From positions 1 to 64,000 of the forward strand of contig JANOJL010000064.1 of NCBI GenBank assembly GCA_031418715.1: 64,000 bases of DNA, read 5' to 3'. A program made the translations under genes and the position numbers. Positions 1 through 7,603 of this stretch are shown here, piece after piece. The notes below the pieces were generated by a model. That model did no database searches, had not been told where the DNA came from, and saw only the letters and a program-made list of their open reading frames with translations. The DNA comes from JANMDU01 sp031418715. Its GTDB lineage: Bacteria; Pseudomonadota; Gammaproteobacteria; Burkholderiales; Burkholderiaceae_C. Every line of letters starts with the position of its first letter. Positions within the stretch are counted from its first letter, which is position 1.

Positions 1-1
1 G

Positions 2-772
2 AGCAGCCAGGTGCGGGAGCTGGAGCGCAACTTGGGACATACCTTGCTCAAACCGGCAGGCCGAGGGCTGAGCTTGACTGAAGCAGGGCTTGCAGCGATG
101 CGCCAAGCCGATCAGATTTTTCAACTCGGTGAGCAATTGCCTGCTGTTTTGCGCGAGGCCACAGGCTCACCGAGCATTCGGCTGGTGGTGGGTATCTCAG
201 ATGGCTTGCCCAAACTGGTGACGCTGCATTTAATGCGCGGTGTGCTGGCTGAGCCAAATCTGCGCCTGCTGTGCCACGAGGATGAGTTTGAAGATTTACT
301 GGGCGATTTGGCGCTGCACCGCATGGATGTGGTGCTCTCCGATCGCGCCGCGCCAACCAACATGAGCCTCAAGCTCTACAGCCACGCGCTGGGCAGCTCA
401 GAATTGTCTTGGTATGCGCCGCAGGCTTGGCTGGCTCAGGCGAAAGACGATTTTCCGCGCTCTTTGGAGAAAGTGCCCGTGCTGCTGCCCACGCATCACA
501 GCGCGGTGCGAATTCGCTTGGTAGCTTGGTTTGAACGCAAAGGTATCAAGCCGAACATCGTGGGGGAGTTTGAAGACAGTGCACTGCTCAAGACCTTTGC
601 CGCAGCGGGCATGGGCGTGTTTCCGGCACCGCGATTGGTGCATGAGGACTTGCTGGCGCGATATGGCGTGCAGTGGGTAGGCACCGGCGATGGTGTGGAG
701 GAGCACTACTTTGCGATTGCGAGTCAGAAAAAGGTGCAGCACCCTTTGGTGCAGCGGATACTGGGTGATTAG
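2..772 (+). CDS. LysR-family regulator, NhaR-like (5' end cut by window)
   Basis: This is a LysR-type transcription factor that has lost most of its N-terminal helix-turn-helix to the window edge. The first visible residues (SSQVRELERNLG, then LSLTEAG) are the end of the winged helix and linker. The effector domain follows, with IRLVVGISDGLPKL, an LHRMDVVLSDR stretch, and GEFEDSALLKTFAAAGMG with VFPAPRL near the C-terminus, a combination I associate with NhaR-like regulators. NhaR governs the sodium/proton antiporter response in enterobacteria; the target here is unknown because the upstream neighbours are outside the window. An internal GTG at position 11 is not the true start. The 3' end overlaps the convergent MBL-fold gene by 4 bases. 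Confidence 0.85.
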   Translation, partial: SSQVRELERNLGHTLLKPAGRGLSLTEAGLAAMRQADQIFQLGEQLPAVLREATGSPSIRLVVGISDGLPKLVTLHLMRGVLAEPNLRLLCHEDEFEDLLGDLALHRMDVVLSDRAAPTNMSLKLYSHALGSSELSWYAPQAWLAQAKDDFPRSLEKVPVLLPTHHSAVRIRLVAWFERKGIKPNIVGEFEDSALLKTFAAAGMGVFPAPRLVHEDLLARYGVQWVGTGDGVEEHYFAIASQKKVQHPLVQRILGD

Positions 773-1749
773 GCCTGCAGTGCAGCCCACATTTCCTTAT
801 CGCGCGCCGCAGTCCAAATACGTGGGTTTTTGATGCCACTGGCTTCGTCGTAGGCGCGGCTCACGTCGAAGGGGAGGCAGTGTTCGTAGATGAAGACATG
901 GCCGAAGATCGGATCCATGCTTTTGCGGGTGTGCGCCATCGAATCTTTTAGATTAAGCTTTTGCGCGACGGCCTCCTTGCCGCACTGATAGAGCGTTTCG
1001 ACCCAGCGTTTGGTGTAGTCCAGCGCTAGTGTGACCTCGGCCTTGCCTTTCATGGCTTCTCCCCGGCCGGGCACGATGTAGGTGGCTTCTAGCTTGCGCA
1101 GGGCTTCGAGCGTGGTGGGCCATTCTGCGAGTTGTGCGTCGCCGGTATAGACGCCGGCTTCGTATTCAACCAAATCGCCGCTAAAGAGCACGCCTTCTGA
1201 CTCGACCCAAGCAATCGTGTCGCCGCGTGTATGGCCCATGCCGGGATGCCAAATTTCAACGACCACGCCGCCTAAGTTGATCGATAAACTGCCTTGGCGG
1301 CCGGGCTTGCCATCGCCAATGACCATGCTGGGCCAAGTCAGGCCGGGGATGCTGTCTGCGCCTTGGAAGAGGCGAGGGAAACGCTCGATTTCGCTTTGCA
1401 TATCTTGTGCGCCGCGCTCACGGATGAGTTCGAGTGTGCCTCGGCTAGCTATGATTTCCGTAGCGCCTTCCGCAACATAGGCGCTGGCTCCGAGCACGCG
1501 CACTGCATGATAGTGAGTGAGCAGCACGTATTTGATGGGTTTGCTGGAGATGGTGCGGATTTTTTTGATGAGGTCTTTCGCCATCGCGGGCGTAGCGGTA
1601 GCGTCAGACACCATGATGTAGTCGTCGCCAATGATCACGCCTGAATTCGGGTCGCCCTCAGCGGTGTAGGCCCAGCAATGTTTGCTCAGTTGCTCAAAGG
1701 TAATTTTTTTGGCGGTCAGGTCAGATTGGCTGGCGAATGCTTTGGACAT
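769..1749 (-). CDS. MBL-fold metallohydrolase-like protein with altered metal motif
   Basis: A metallo-beta-lactamase-fold protein of about 326 residues, substrate unknown. The fold shows in the VLLTHYHAVRVLGASAY strand-loop, the later GHTRGDTIAWV motif and the VLFSGDLVE strand. The hallmark HxHxDH is not intact: after HYH come Ala-Val-Arg where Asp and His normally follow, so one zinc site may be absent or rebuilt. The GHTRGD histidine and the SGD aspartate are retained. I chose the ATG at 1749 because AGGA lies about 8 bases upstream; an open frame extends 11 codons further without a better signal. It lies downstream of gcdH on the same strand, separated by about 150 bases that hold a dispersed repeat, so co-transcription is uncertain. 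Confidence 0.75.
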   Translation of the reverse strand: MSKAFASQSDLTAKKITFEQLSKHCWAYTAEGDPNSGVIIGDDYIMVSDATATPAMAKDLIKKIRTISSKPIKYVLLTHYHAVRVLGASAYVAEGATEIIASRGTLELIRERGAQDMQSEIERFPRLFQGADSIPGLTWPSMVIGDGKPGRQGSLSINLGGVVVEIWHPGMGHTRGDTIAWVESEGVLFSGDLVEYEAGVYTGDAQLAEWPTTLEALRKLEATYIVPGRGEAMKGKAEVTLALDYTKRWVETLYQCGKEAVAQKLNLKDSMAHTRKSMDPIFGHVFIYEHCLPFDVSRAYDEASGIKNPRIWTAARDKEMWAALQA

Positions 1750-1830
1750 GGCGGTGTTCCTGTGCAGGATAATGAACTGCAATGGATTGTAATTTACCTA
1801 TGCGTAATTCGTTTCGGATAGGTAAACTCA

Positions 1831-1898
1831 GTATTTTAGATACCGTTTGGGCAGTTCGCCGTTTTAAAACCTACGGGGCGTGCTATCAAAAGCAGAGT
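1831..1898 (-). repeat. Dispersed hairpin repeat, copy 1 (diverged)
   Basis: Diverged member of the 65-70 bp family. On the plus strand it shows an A/T-rich start, GCCGTTTTAAAA in place of the usual CCGTTATA block, GGGGCG, then GTGCTATCAAAAGCAGAGTG, the hairpin end. The hairpin abuts the stop codon of gcdH at 1901, so in the sense of that gene the order is stop, hairpin, tail. Confidence 0.65.
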
Positions 1899-1900
1899 GA

Positions 1901-3091
1901 TCAGTTGCTAAACGCAGCAATCCCTGTGATCGCTCTTCCCAGAATCAGCGCATGAATATCATGCGTTCCTTCATAGGTGTTGACCACTTCCAGGTTTACC
2001 AGGTGACGCGCCACGCCGTATTCGTCGGAGATACCGTTGCCGCCCATCATGTCTCGTGCCATCCGGGCGATGTCGAGCGCTTTGCCGCAGGAATTGCGTT
2101 TGAGGATGGATGTGAGCTCGACGTTGGCGATGCCTTCGTCTTTCATTCTTCCGAGGCGCAGGCAGCCTTGCAAGCCCAGGCTGATTTCGGTCAACATATC
2201 TGCTAGCTTCTTTTGGATGAGCTGATTGGCAGCAAGAGGGCGGCCAAATTGTTTGCGGTCGAGCACGTATTGGCGGGCTCTTGTGTAGCAATCTTCTGCC
2301 GCGCCCAAAGCACCCCAAGCGATGCCGTATCGGGCGCTGTTCAGGCAGGTGAATGGGCCTTTCAAGCCGCGCACTTCGGGGAAGGCGTTCTCGTTGGGGC
2401 AGAAGACGTTGTCCATCACGATCTCGCCGGTGAGAGATGCTTTCAGGCCCACTTTGCCGTGAACGGCAGGAGCAGACAGGCCTTTCCAGCCTTTTTCCAG
2501 CACAAAGCCGCGAATCGCGCCTTCGTCGTCTTTGGCCCAGACGACAAACACGTCGGCAAACGGGCTGTTGGAGATCCACATCTTGTTGCCTGTTAGCGAA
2601 TAACCGCCAGCGACTTTGCGGGCGCGGGTGATCATGCTCGCGGGGTCTGAGCCGTGGTCAGGTTCGGTCAGACCAAAACAGCCGATGAATTCACCGGTGG
2701 CTAGCTTTGGCAGGTATTTTTGTTTGGTGGCTTCATTGCCAAACTCGTTGATTGGCACCATGACGAGGGAGCTTTGCACGCTCATCATGGAGCGGTAGCC
2801 AGAATCGACGCGCTCGACTTCGCGGGCAACGAGGCCGTAGCAGACGTAGTTGAGGCCAGAGCCGCCATACTGCTCGGGAATTGTCACGCCGAGTAAGCCC
2901 AAAGCGCCCATTTCACGGAAGATGGCCGGATCGGTCTTTTCGTGGCGGAAGGCTTCGACCACGCGGCCGGCGAGTTTGTCTTGGCAGTAAGCTTGGGCGG
3001 CTTCTTGCACTTGGCGCTCATCGTCGGTGAGTTGCGCTGAAAGGTTGAAGGGATCTTCCCAGCTGAACGGGGATTTTTGCGGCTTGGCCAT
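1901..3091 (-). CDS. gcdH: Glutaryl-CoA dehydrogenase
   Basis: FAD-dependent acyl-CoA dehydrogenase that oxidises and decarboxylates glutaryl-CoA to crotonyl-CoA in lysine, tryptophan and benzoate breakdown. Family marks include the GCFGLTEPDHGSDP flavin-binding loop, KMWISNSPFADVFVVW, ARYGIAWGALGAAEDC, and the C-terminal VNTYEGTHDIHALILGRAITG containing the catalytic glutamate. The length of 396 residues from the ATG at 3091 is typical. A TTG nine codons upstream also keeps the frame open, but GGATG precedes the ATG at suitable spacing. The gene stands alone on this strand between gluconokinase and the MBL-fold gene. A dispersed repeat starts directly after its stop codon. Confidence 0.92.
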   Translation of the reverse strand: MAKPQKSPFSWEDPFNLSAQLTDDERQVQEAAQAYCQDKLAGRVVEAFRHEKTDPAIFREMGALGLLGVTIPEQYGGSGLNYVCYGLVAREVERVDSGYRSMMSVQSSLVMVPINEFGNEATKQKYLPKLATGEFIGCFGLTEPDHGSDPASMITRARKVAGGYSLTGNKMWISNSPFADVFVVWAKDDEGAIRGFVLEKGWKGLSAPAVHGKVGLKASLTGEIVMDNVFCPNENAFPEVRGLKGPFTCLNSARYGIAWGALGAAEDCYTRARQYVLDRKQFGRPLAANQLIQKKLADMLTEISLGLQGCLRLGRMKDEGIANVELTSILKRNSCGKALDIARMARDMMGGNGISDEYGVARHLVNLEVVNTYEGTHDIHALILGRAITGIAAFSN

Positions 3092-3143
3092 GGTGACATC
3101 CAAAATCTGCTCGCTCAAAGGAAATACTTTAAGCCTAAATTAA

Positions 3144-3644
3144 TTATGCCCGATTCGAAGCGGCTTGAAACTGGGTGAGGCTTTGTGTAATGAGCTGCGC
3201 TGTCGCCTGCGTGGCATCAAGCGTGATCACATCGCTCTCCACGCTCGGGTCTTCCAAGGCTGCGAATTGGCTTTCCACCAGCGTGTCCGAGAAAAAATGC
3301 CCCGCGCGGCTGCTCACTCGGCGCTGAGCTTCCTCGCGCGTCAGGTGCAGGTAGGCGAAGCGAAGATCACCGGCTTGGCGCAGCGTATGGCGGTAATCTT
3401 TCTTCAATGCAGAGCAACCGATCACGCAGCCTTGCGGGTGTTTGCCCATCTGCTGCACCAGCGTTTGCAGCCAGCCCGCGCGGTCTGCATCATCGAGCGG
3501 TGTGCCAGCCATCATTTTGGCTTTGCTAGATGCACTGTGAAAATCATCGCCTTCGATCCAAGGCAGATGCAATTGCGCAGCGAGGGCTTGCCCAAAGGTC
3601 GATTTACCGCAACCGGCCACTCCCATCACCACGAAATGCGTCAT
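3144..3644 (-). CDS. gntK: Gluconokinase
   Basis: Small P-loop kinase of 166 residues that phosphorylates gluconate to 6-phosphogluconate, feeding the pentose phosphate or Entner-Doudoroff route. The Walker A motif GVAGCGKST sits at about residues 8-16, followed by the substrate-side EGDDFHSASSKAKMMAGTPLDD segment, a region characteristic of thermoresistant gluconokinases; GCSALKKDYR and HLTREEAQRRVSSRAGHFF with the lid arginines follow. Length and motif order match the family closely. It is encoded 27 bases downstream of the HpcH/HpaI aldolase on the same strand, so a sugar-acid operon is likely. The start ATG at 3644 gives the conserved MTHFVVMGV N-terminus. Confidence 0.92.
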   Translation of the reverse strand: MTHFVVMGVAGCGKSTFGQALAAQLHLPWIEGDDFHSASSKAKMMAGTPLDDADRAGWLQTLVQQMGKHPQGCVIGCSALKKDYRHTLRQAGDLRFAYLHLTREEAQRRVSSRAGHFFSDTLVESQFAALEDPSVESDVITLDATQATAQLITQSLTQFQAASNRA

Positions 3645-3671
3645 GGCATGAGTTTAAGGCCGCGAAACGGC

Positions 3672-4478
3672 TCAGTAGCTGAGCTTGGCCACAGCATCCC
3701 CGCGCCCCGCACTGGCGTTGTCTTTCAAGGCTTTGGTGAGAATTCCAGTGATCACATTAGCAAAGTAGCGTGCGCCCCAAGTGGCATAACGTTGCTCGTC
3801 TTCCGGTGTGAGCGCAAGTACGCCGGCGCATTTGCCTGCGCGCACGATGCCTTTGACGCCTTTTTCGATCATGGCTTGCACGGCTGGGTCGTAAAAACGG
3901 TTTTCGTAGCCCATGCTGTGCGCCAAATCATTGGGGCCAATAAATACGGCATCCACGCCGGGTGTTGAAGCGATTTCAAAAGCCGCTTCAATCGCAGGTA
4001 CGGTCTCCAGCATCAGCACAAGCATCACGTCTTGGTTGCTCTTTTCGTTGTGCGCTGCGCCGCCGAAAGCGCCGTAGCCTGCAGCGCGCACAGAGTAGGC
4101 GCAGCCGCGTTGGCCGCTCACACCTTCGAAACCCGTGCCGCGCGGGTAGCGTACTTTATCGGCGATCTCTTGCGCATGCTTGGCATCGCGAATCATCGGA
4201 ATTTGCAAGCCAGAAGCGCCCGCATCCAGTGTGCGGGCAATGTCATGCTCCAAAGAGCGCACGAGCGCGGGCAGGCCGCTGGCGCGGGCGGCGCGCAGCA
4301 TGTGCTCGGTGGTCTCTAGGCCAGCGCTGCCATGTTCGTTGTCAATGATGGTGAAGTCATAGCCAGCAAATGCGGTCATTTCTACAAGCGCTGGCGAGGA
4401 GAGGCCGTTGAAGAGGCCGCGCAGGGGTTTGCCGCTTTGAAAGAGGGTGCGAAGTTGTGCGTCGATAGGGTGGATCAT
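3672..4478 (-). CDS. HpcH/HpaI-family aldolase
   Basis: Class II metal-dependent aldolase of the HpcH/HpaI/citrate-lyase-beta family (about 268 residues), which cleaves 2-keto-3-deoxy acids to pyruvate and an aldehyde. Visible marks are DFTIIDNEHGSAGLETTEHM, QIPMIRDAKHAQ, LMLETVPAIEA with the metal-ligand glutamate, and VDAVFIGPNDLAHSMG with the ligand aspartate. Candidates include 4-hydroxy-2-oxoheptanedioate aldolase and 2-keto-3-deoxy-rhamnonate-type aldolase; the pairing with gluconokinase favours a sugar-acid substrate, but this is inference. The ATG at 4478 is preceded by GGAG at 7 bases, so I reject an upstream open stretch of 70 codons rich in Arg, Thr and Ser. Confidence 0.85.
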   Translation of the reverse strand: MIHPIDAQLRTLFQSGKPLRGLFNGLSSPALVEMTAFAGYDFTIIDNEHGSAGLETTEHMLRAARASGLPALVRSLEHDIARTLDAGASGLQIPMIRDAKHAQEIADKVRYPRGTGFEGVSGQRGCAYSVRAAGYGAFGGAAHNEKSNQDVMLVLMLETVPAIEAAFEIASTPGVDAVFIGPNDLAHSMGYENRFYDPAVQAMIEKGVKGIVRAGKCAGVLALTPEDEQRYATWGARYFANVITGILTKALKDNASAGRGDAVAKLSY

Positions 4479-4689
4479 TGGGGCTCCAGTGTTTGTTGGG
4501 GGCTGTCTCTGTGTACGAGAAGTTTCGCATAGATGATGGGGTGTTTTTGTTTGCTTGGCGCTCTTGGCCTGTGATCGGCGCAGTATGCGACTCATCATGC
4601 GTCTGCTCGCGAGCCAAGTTCCAATCTCGGTGTGCCAATGCTTTTGAAGTGGCAGCCCTACCCCTAACAGCAATCCTGCGAACATCAAT

Positions 4690-4757
4690 AACTATCAAAA
4701 GAATAGCGAACTAAGCAGAAAATATAACGGCAACCCACTCAAAACGCTTAAAAATAT
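4690..4757 (+). repeat. Dispersed hairpin repeat, copy 2
   Basis: Hairpin CTATCAAAAGAATAGC, a TAAGCAGAAAATATAACGG block and an A-rich tail ending AACGCTTAAAAATA. It points rightward, toward the opposite-facing copy 3. Confidence 0.75.
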
Positions 4758-4775
4758 ACCTAAGAGTCAGCAATG

Positions 4776-4844
4776 AAATTTAAGTCAAATAACCCTCAAC
4801 CCGTTATAAAATATGCGTAACGTGCTATCAAAAATATAGTAAAC
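4776..4844 (-). repeat. Dispersed hairpin repeat, copy 3
   Basis: Leftward copy with AAATTTAAGTCAAAT at its tail end, CCCGTTATAAAATATGCG in the middle and GTGCTATCAAAAATATAGT as the hairpin. With copy 2 it forms a tail-to-tail pair about 18 bases apart. Confidence 0.85.
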
Positions 4845-4954
4845 AGCAAAACAACAGAAAAAGCGTCAAAACAAGCCAGCTCCAAGCCGGCCAAGCCTTG
4901 AAATAGCCGCTAAACTCCCCAACTTCTCGCTTTGCGCAAACTGGACAAATCACC

Positions 4955-6028
4955 ATGGCCTTGATTCCTGCCACCATCCTCACCGGCTTTCTTGGAAGCG
5001 GCAAAACCACTTTGCTCAAGCGCGTTCTCCAAGAGGCGCATGGGCAGAAAATTGCCGTGATTGAAAACGAATTCGGCGAAGAAAACATTGACAGCGACAT
5101 CTTGGTGAGCGACACCACAGAGCAGATCATCCAAATGAGTAATGGCTGCATCTGCTGCACGATTCGCGAAGATCTGCGCACCACGCTTCGAGATTTGGCT
5201 GAGAAAAAGCGCAAAGGCGAGCTCGATTTTGAGCGCGTGGTGATCGAAACCACCGGTTTGGCCGATCCTGGCCCCGTGGCGCAAACCTTCTTTATGGACG
5301 ATGAAATCGCCGAGCAATACCTGCTTGACTCGATCCTTACCTTGGTCGATGCCAAACATGCAGCAAATCAGCTCAACGACCGCCAAGAAGCGCGTCGCCA
5401 AGTCGGTTTTGCCGATCAAATCTTCATCAGTAAGAGTGATTTGGTGGCCAAAGACGAGGTGGATGCGCTGATTCACCGCCTAAAACATATGAACCCTCGC
5501 GCGCCGATGCGCGCAGTGCATTTTGGGGACGTAAAACTCAGCGAAGTGTTTGATCTGCGCGGTTTCAATTTGAATGCCAAACTCGATATTGACCCTGATT
5601 TCCTCAAAGAAGACAGCCATGACCCTGCCCACCATGATCACGCGAACGATCATGATCACGAACATGGCGAACATTGTGATCACCCTTCACATGCCAAAGA
5701 GCATGGCCACGGCCATCACCATCATCACGATGATGACGTGAAAAGCTTCGTCTTCCGGTCTGAAAAGGCGTTTGATCCGGCCAAACTAGAAGATTTTCTC
5801 GGCGCAATTGTCAATATTTATGGCCCGCGCATGCTGCGCTATAAAGGCGTGCTGAATATGCAGGGCACCGAGCGCAAAGTGATTTTCCAGGGCGTACATC
5901 AGCTCATGGGCTCTGATTTAGGGCCAAAATGGGAGGCAAGCGAGCAGCGCTTGAGCAAAATGGTCTTTATCGGCCTCGATTTGCCGAAAGATATCTTCTT
6001 GCAAGGCTTGGAGCAATGCTTGGTTTGA
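4955..6028 (+). CDS. COG0523/CobW-family GTP-binding metal chaperone
   Basis: G3E-family GTPase of 357 residues; relatives insert or traffic zinc, cobalt or nickel. Walker A GFLGSGKTT is at residues 11-19, the metal-binding CICC motif at 65-68 within SNGCICCTI, and the switch-like ETTGLADPGPV near 97. A base-recognition motif reads SKSD. A very histidine-rich linker of about 40 residues (roughly 218-258, with a run of five His) is a metal sponge typical of zinc-linked members. The CobW C-terminal domain follows. It lies just upstream of a DksA lacking most zinc cysteines, a pairing often seen in zinc-limitation responses, so zinc is the best guess for its metal. The start ATG at 4955 gives the canonical N-terminus. 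Confidence 0.85.
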   Translation: MALIPATILTGFLGSGKTTLLKRVLQEAHGQKIAVIENEFGEENIDSDILVSDTTEQIIQMSNGCICCTIREDLRTTLRDLAEKKRKGELDFERVVIETTGLADPGPVAQTFFMDDEIAEQYLLDSILTLVDAKHAANQLNDRQEARRQVGFADQIFISKSDLVAKDEVDALIHRLKHMNPRAPMRAVHFGDVKLSEVFDLRGFNLNAKLDIDPDFLKEDSHDPAHHDHANDHDHEHGEHCDHPSHAKEHGHGHHHHHDDDVKSFVFRSEKAFDPAKLEDFLGAIVNIYGPRMLRYKGVLNMQGTERKVIFQGVHQLMGSDLGPKWEASEQRLSKMVFIGLDLPKDIFLQGLEQCLV

Positions 6029-6266
6029 AGCGGGCGCAAACGGCTTGTGGCGATACGGTTTCGTGATTTATTGGTGAATTGTAGATTTGGAGTCTGTTTT
6101 GATTGATGTATTTTTCAAAATGATGGGATTCGGGGCAGGTAAGTCGCTACAATCGCGCGCCGATGACACATCGGTGGGTCGTCAGAATAGCGGTATAAAT
6201 CTGAATGATTCACAAGGCAGACCGGGCTCCACCAAAGCTCAGGCCGCCGCCGCGAGGAGACAAGAA

Positions 6267-7541
6267 GTGAAAGCCCCAGCCAAAAAATCAAAAGCGGTGA
6301 GCAAAGCAGCTGCCAAGCCAACCGGTAAAGCCAAACCAGCGGGCAAGCCTGCTGCCAAGCCTCTTGCCAAGTCGGCATCAAAACCAAGCGCCAAGCCTGT
6401 GGCAAAAAAGCCGTCTCCCAAGCCGGTCAGTAAAGCCAAGCCAGCCGCCAAACCGCCTGCCAAACCTGCTGCAAAGCCAGTCGCTAAAAAAGCGGTCGCC
6501 AAGCCAGTGAACAAGGTGGCATCCAAAGCAGTGGCTAAGGCAGTTACTAAACCAGCTGGTAAGAAGTCAGCAGCTAAGCCTGTGGCCAAACCTATTGCCA
6601 AACCCATTACCAAAGCGCCTGCTAAAGCAGCCGCTAAAGCACCAGTCAAAGTACCCGCAAAGGGTGCGGTGAAAACCGCAGCCAAATCAGTGACCAAAAC
6701 ACCCATCAAAGCCCCCACCAAACCTGCTAGCAAGCCTGCTACCAAACCTGTCGCGAAACTAGTCGAAAAACCAGCCACCAAGCCTGCTGACAAGCCCCCC
6801 GTCAAGTCTCCTGTCAAAGCTGGTGAAAAAGCACCCGCTAAACCAGCGGTCAAGCCAGTTGCCCCTGCCAAAGCTGCGGCTAAACCGGTCGCTCCAGCAG
6901 CGGTGCCTGTCAAGCCCTTGGCCACGCCGCCTTCCCCAACGCCAAAAACCAAGGCAGGTTCGCGGGTCGTCCCCTCCTATTCACCTTCGGCTGCCAATAT
7001 GTCCCCGCACGGGGGCAACACTGCTGCCAAAGCCAGTTTCATCATGTCCGCACCCGTTCTCGCTCCTCCCCCTCAACTCGTTGTTAAAAAAGACCCTAAA
7101 CTCGCCGGCAATTGGAAAACTAAAACGGCCGAGCAGCTCATGGATGCCGAAGTCATCGCCATGCCTGACAGCGAGTATATGAATACCAAGCAGCTGGCCT
7201 TCTTCCGCTTGAAGCTCGTCGAGTTGAAAAAAGGCATCCTTTCAAATGCAGGTGAGACCACCGAGCATTTACGTGAAGACACTTCCATCGTGCCCGATCC
7301 TGCTGACCGCGCCACGATTGAAGAAGAGCACGCACTAGAGCTGCGCACACGCGACCGCGAGCGTAAACTGCTTAAGAAAATCGAACAATCCATTCAAAGC
7401 ATTGATGCTGATGAATACGGCTATTGCGATGAAACAGGTGAACCTATCGGCGTAGCCCGTCTCATTGCGCGCCCGACGGCTACGCTGTCGATCGAAGCGC
7501 AACAGCGCCGTGAGCTCAAGCAGAAGATGTTTGGGGATTGA
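6267..7541 (+). CDS. dksA: DksA-family RNA polymerase-binding regulator with Lys/Ala/Pro-rich tail
   Basis: The last 140 or so residues are DksA: EYMNTKQLAFFRLKL coiled-coil start, ADRATIEEEHALELRTRDRE, then ADEYGYCDETGEPIG and LIARPTATLSIEAQ. DksA enters the polymerase secondary channel and works with ppGpp. Of the four zinc-finger cysteines of E. coli DksA only the first remains (about residue 387); the others are Thr, Ser and Ala, so this is a zinc-independent form. About 280 residues before it are low-complexity AKPAAKP-type sequence, like histone H1 tails. I prefer the GTG at 6267, preceded by GAGGAG at about 7 bases; a TTG at 6087 or ATG at 6120 would add up to 60 residues without a good ribosome site. 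Confidence 0.88.
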   Translation: MKAPAKKSKAVSKAAAKPTGKAKPAGKPAAKPLAKSASKPSAKPVAKKPSPKPVSKAKPAAKPPAKPAAKPVAKKAVAKPVNKVASKAVAKAVTKPAGKKSAAKPVAKPIAKPITKAPAKAAAKAPVKVPAKGAVKTAAKSVTKTPIKAPTKPASKPATKPVAKLVEKPATKPADKPPVKSPVKAGEKAPAKPAVKPVAPAKAAAKPVAPAAVPVKPLATPPSPTPKTKAGSRVVPSYSPSAANMSPHGGNTAAKASFIMSAPVLAPPPQLVVKKDPKLAGNWKTKTAEQLMDAEVIAMPDSEYMNTKQLAFFRLKLVELKKGILSNAGETTEHLREDTSIVPDPADRATIEEEHALELRTRDRERKLLKKIEQSIQSIDADEYGYCDETGEPIGVARLIARPTATLSIEAQQRRELKQKMFGD

Positions 7542-7603
7542 TCCAGCCCGTGCAGCAAAACTCCCAATTCAGGCTAGACTCAAGACACTAACCTGCGACC
7601 CAC

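Larger units (their letters stand above)
4479..4954. other. Divergent intergenic region holding two repeat copies
   Basis: This 476-base gap separates the aldolase (leftward) from the COG0523 GTPase (rightward). It contains two members of the dispersed hairpin repeat facing each other (4690-4757 and 4776-4844). I found no credible gene in it. Promoters for both flanking genes should lie here, but I could not pick a convincing pair of -35/-10 boxes. Confidence 0.6.

Noticed and set aside
6239..6952. Long minus-strand frame (237 codons) opposite the dksA tail
   Set aside because: It mirrors the Lys/Ala/Pro codon repeats of the plus-strand gene, giving a meaningless Ala/Gly/Leu/Thr chain with no ribosome site.
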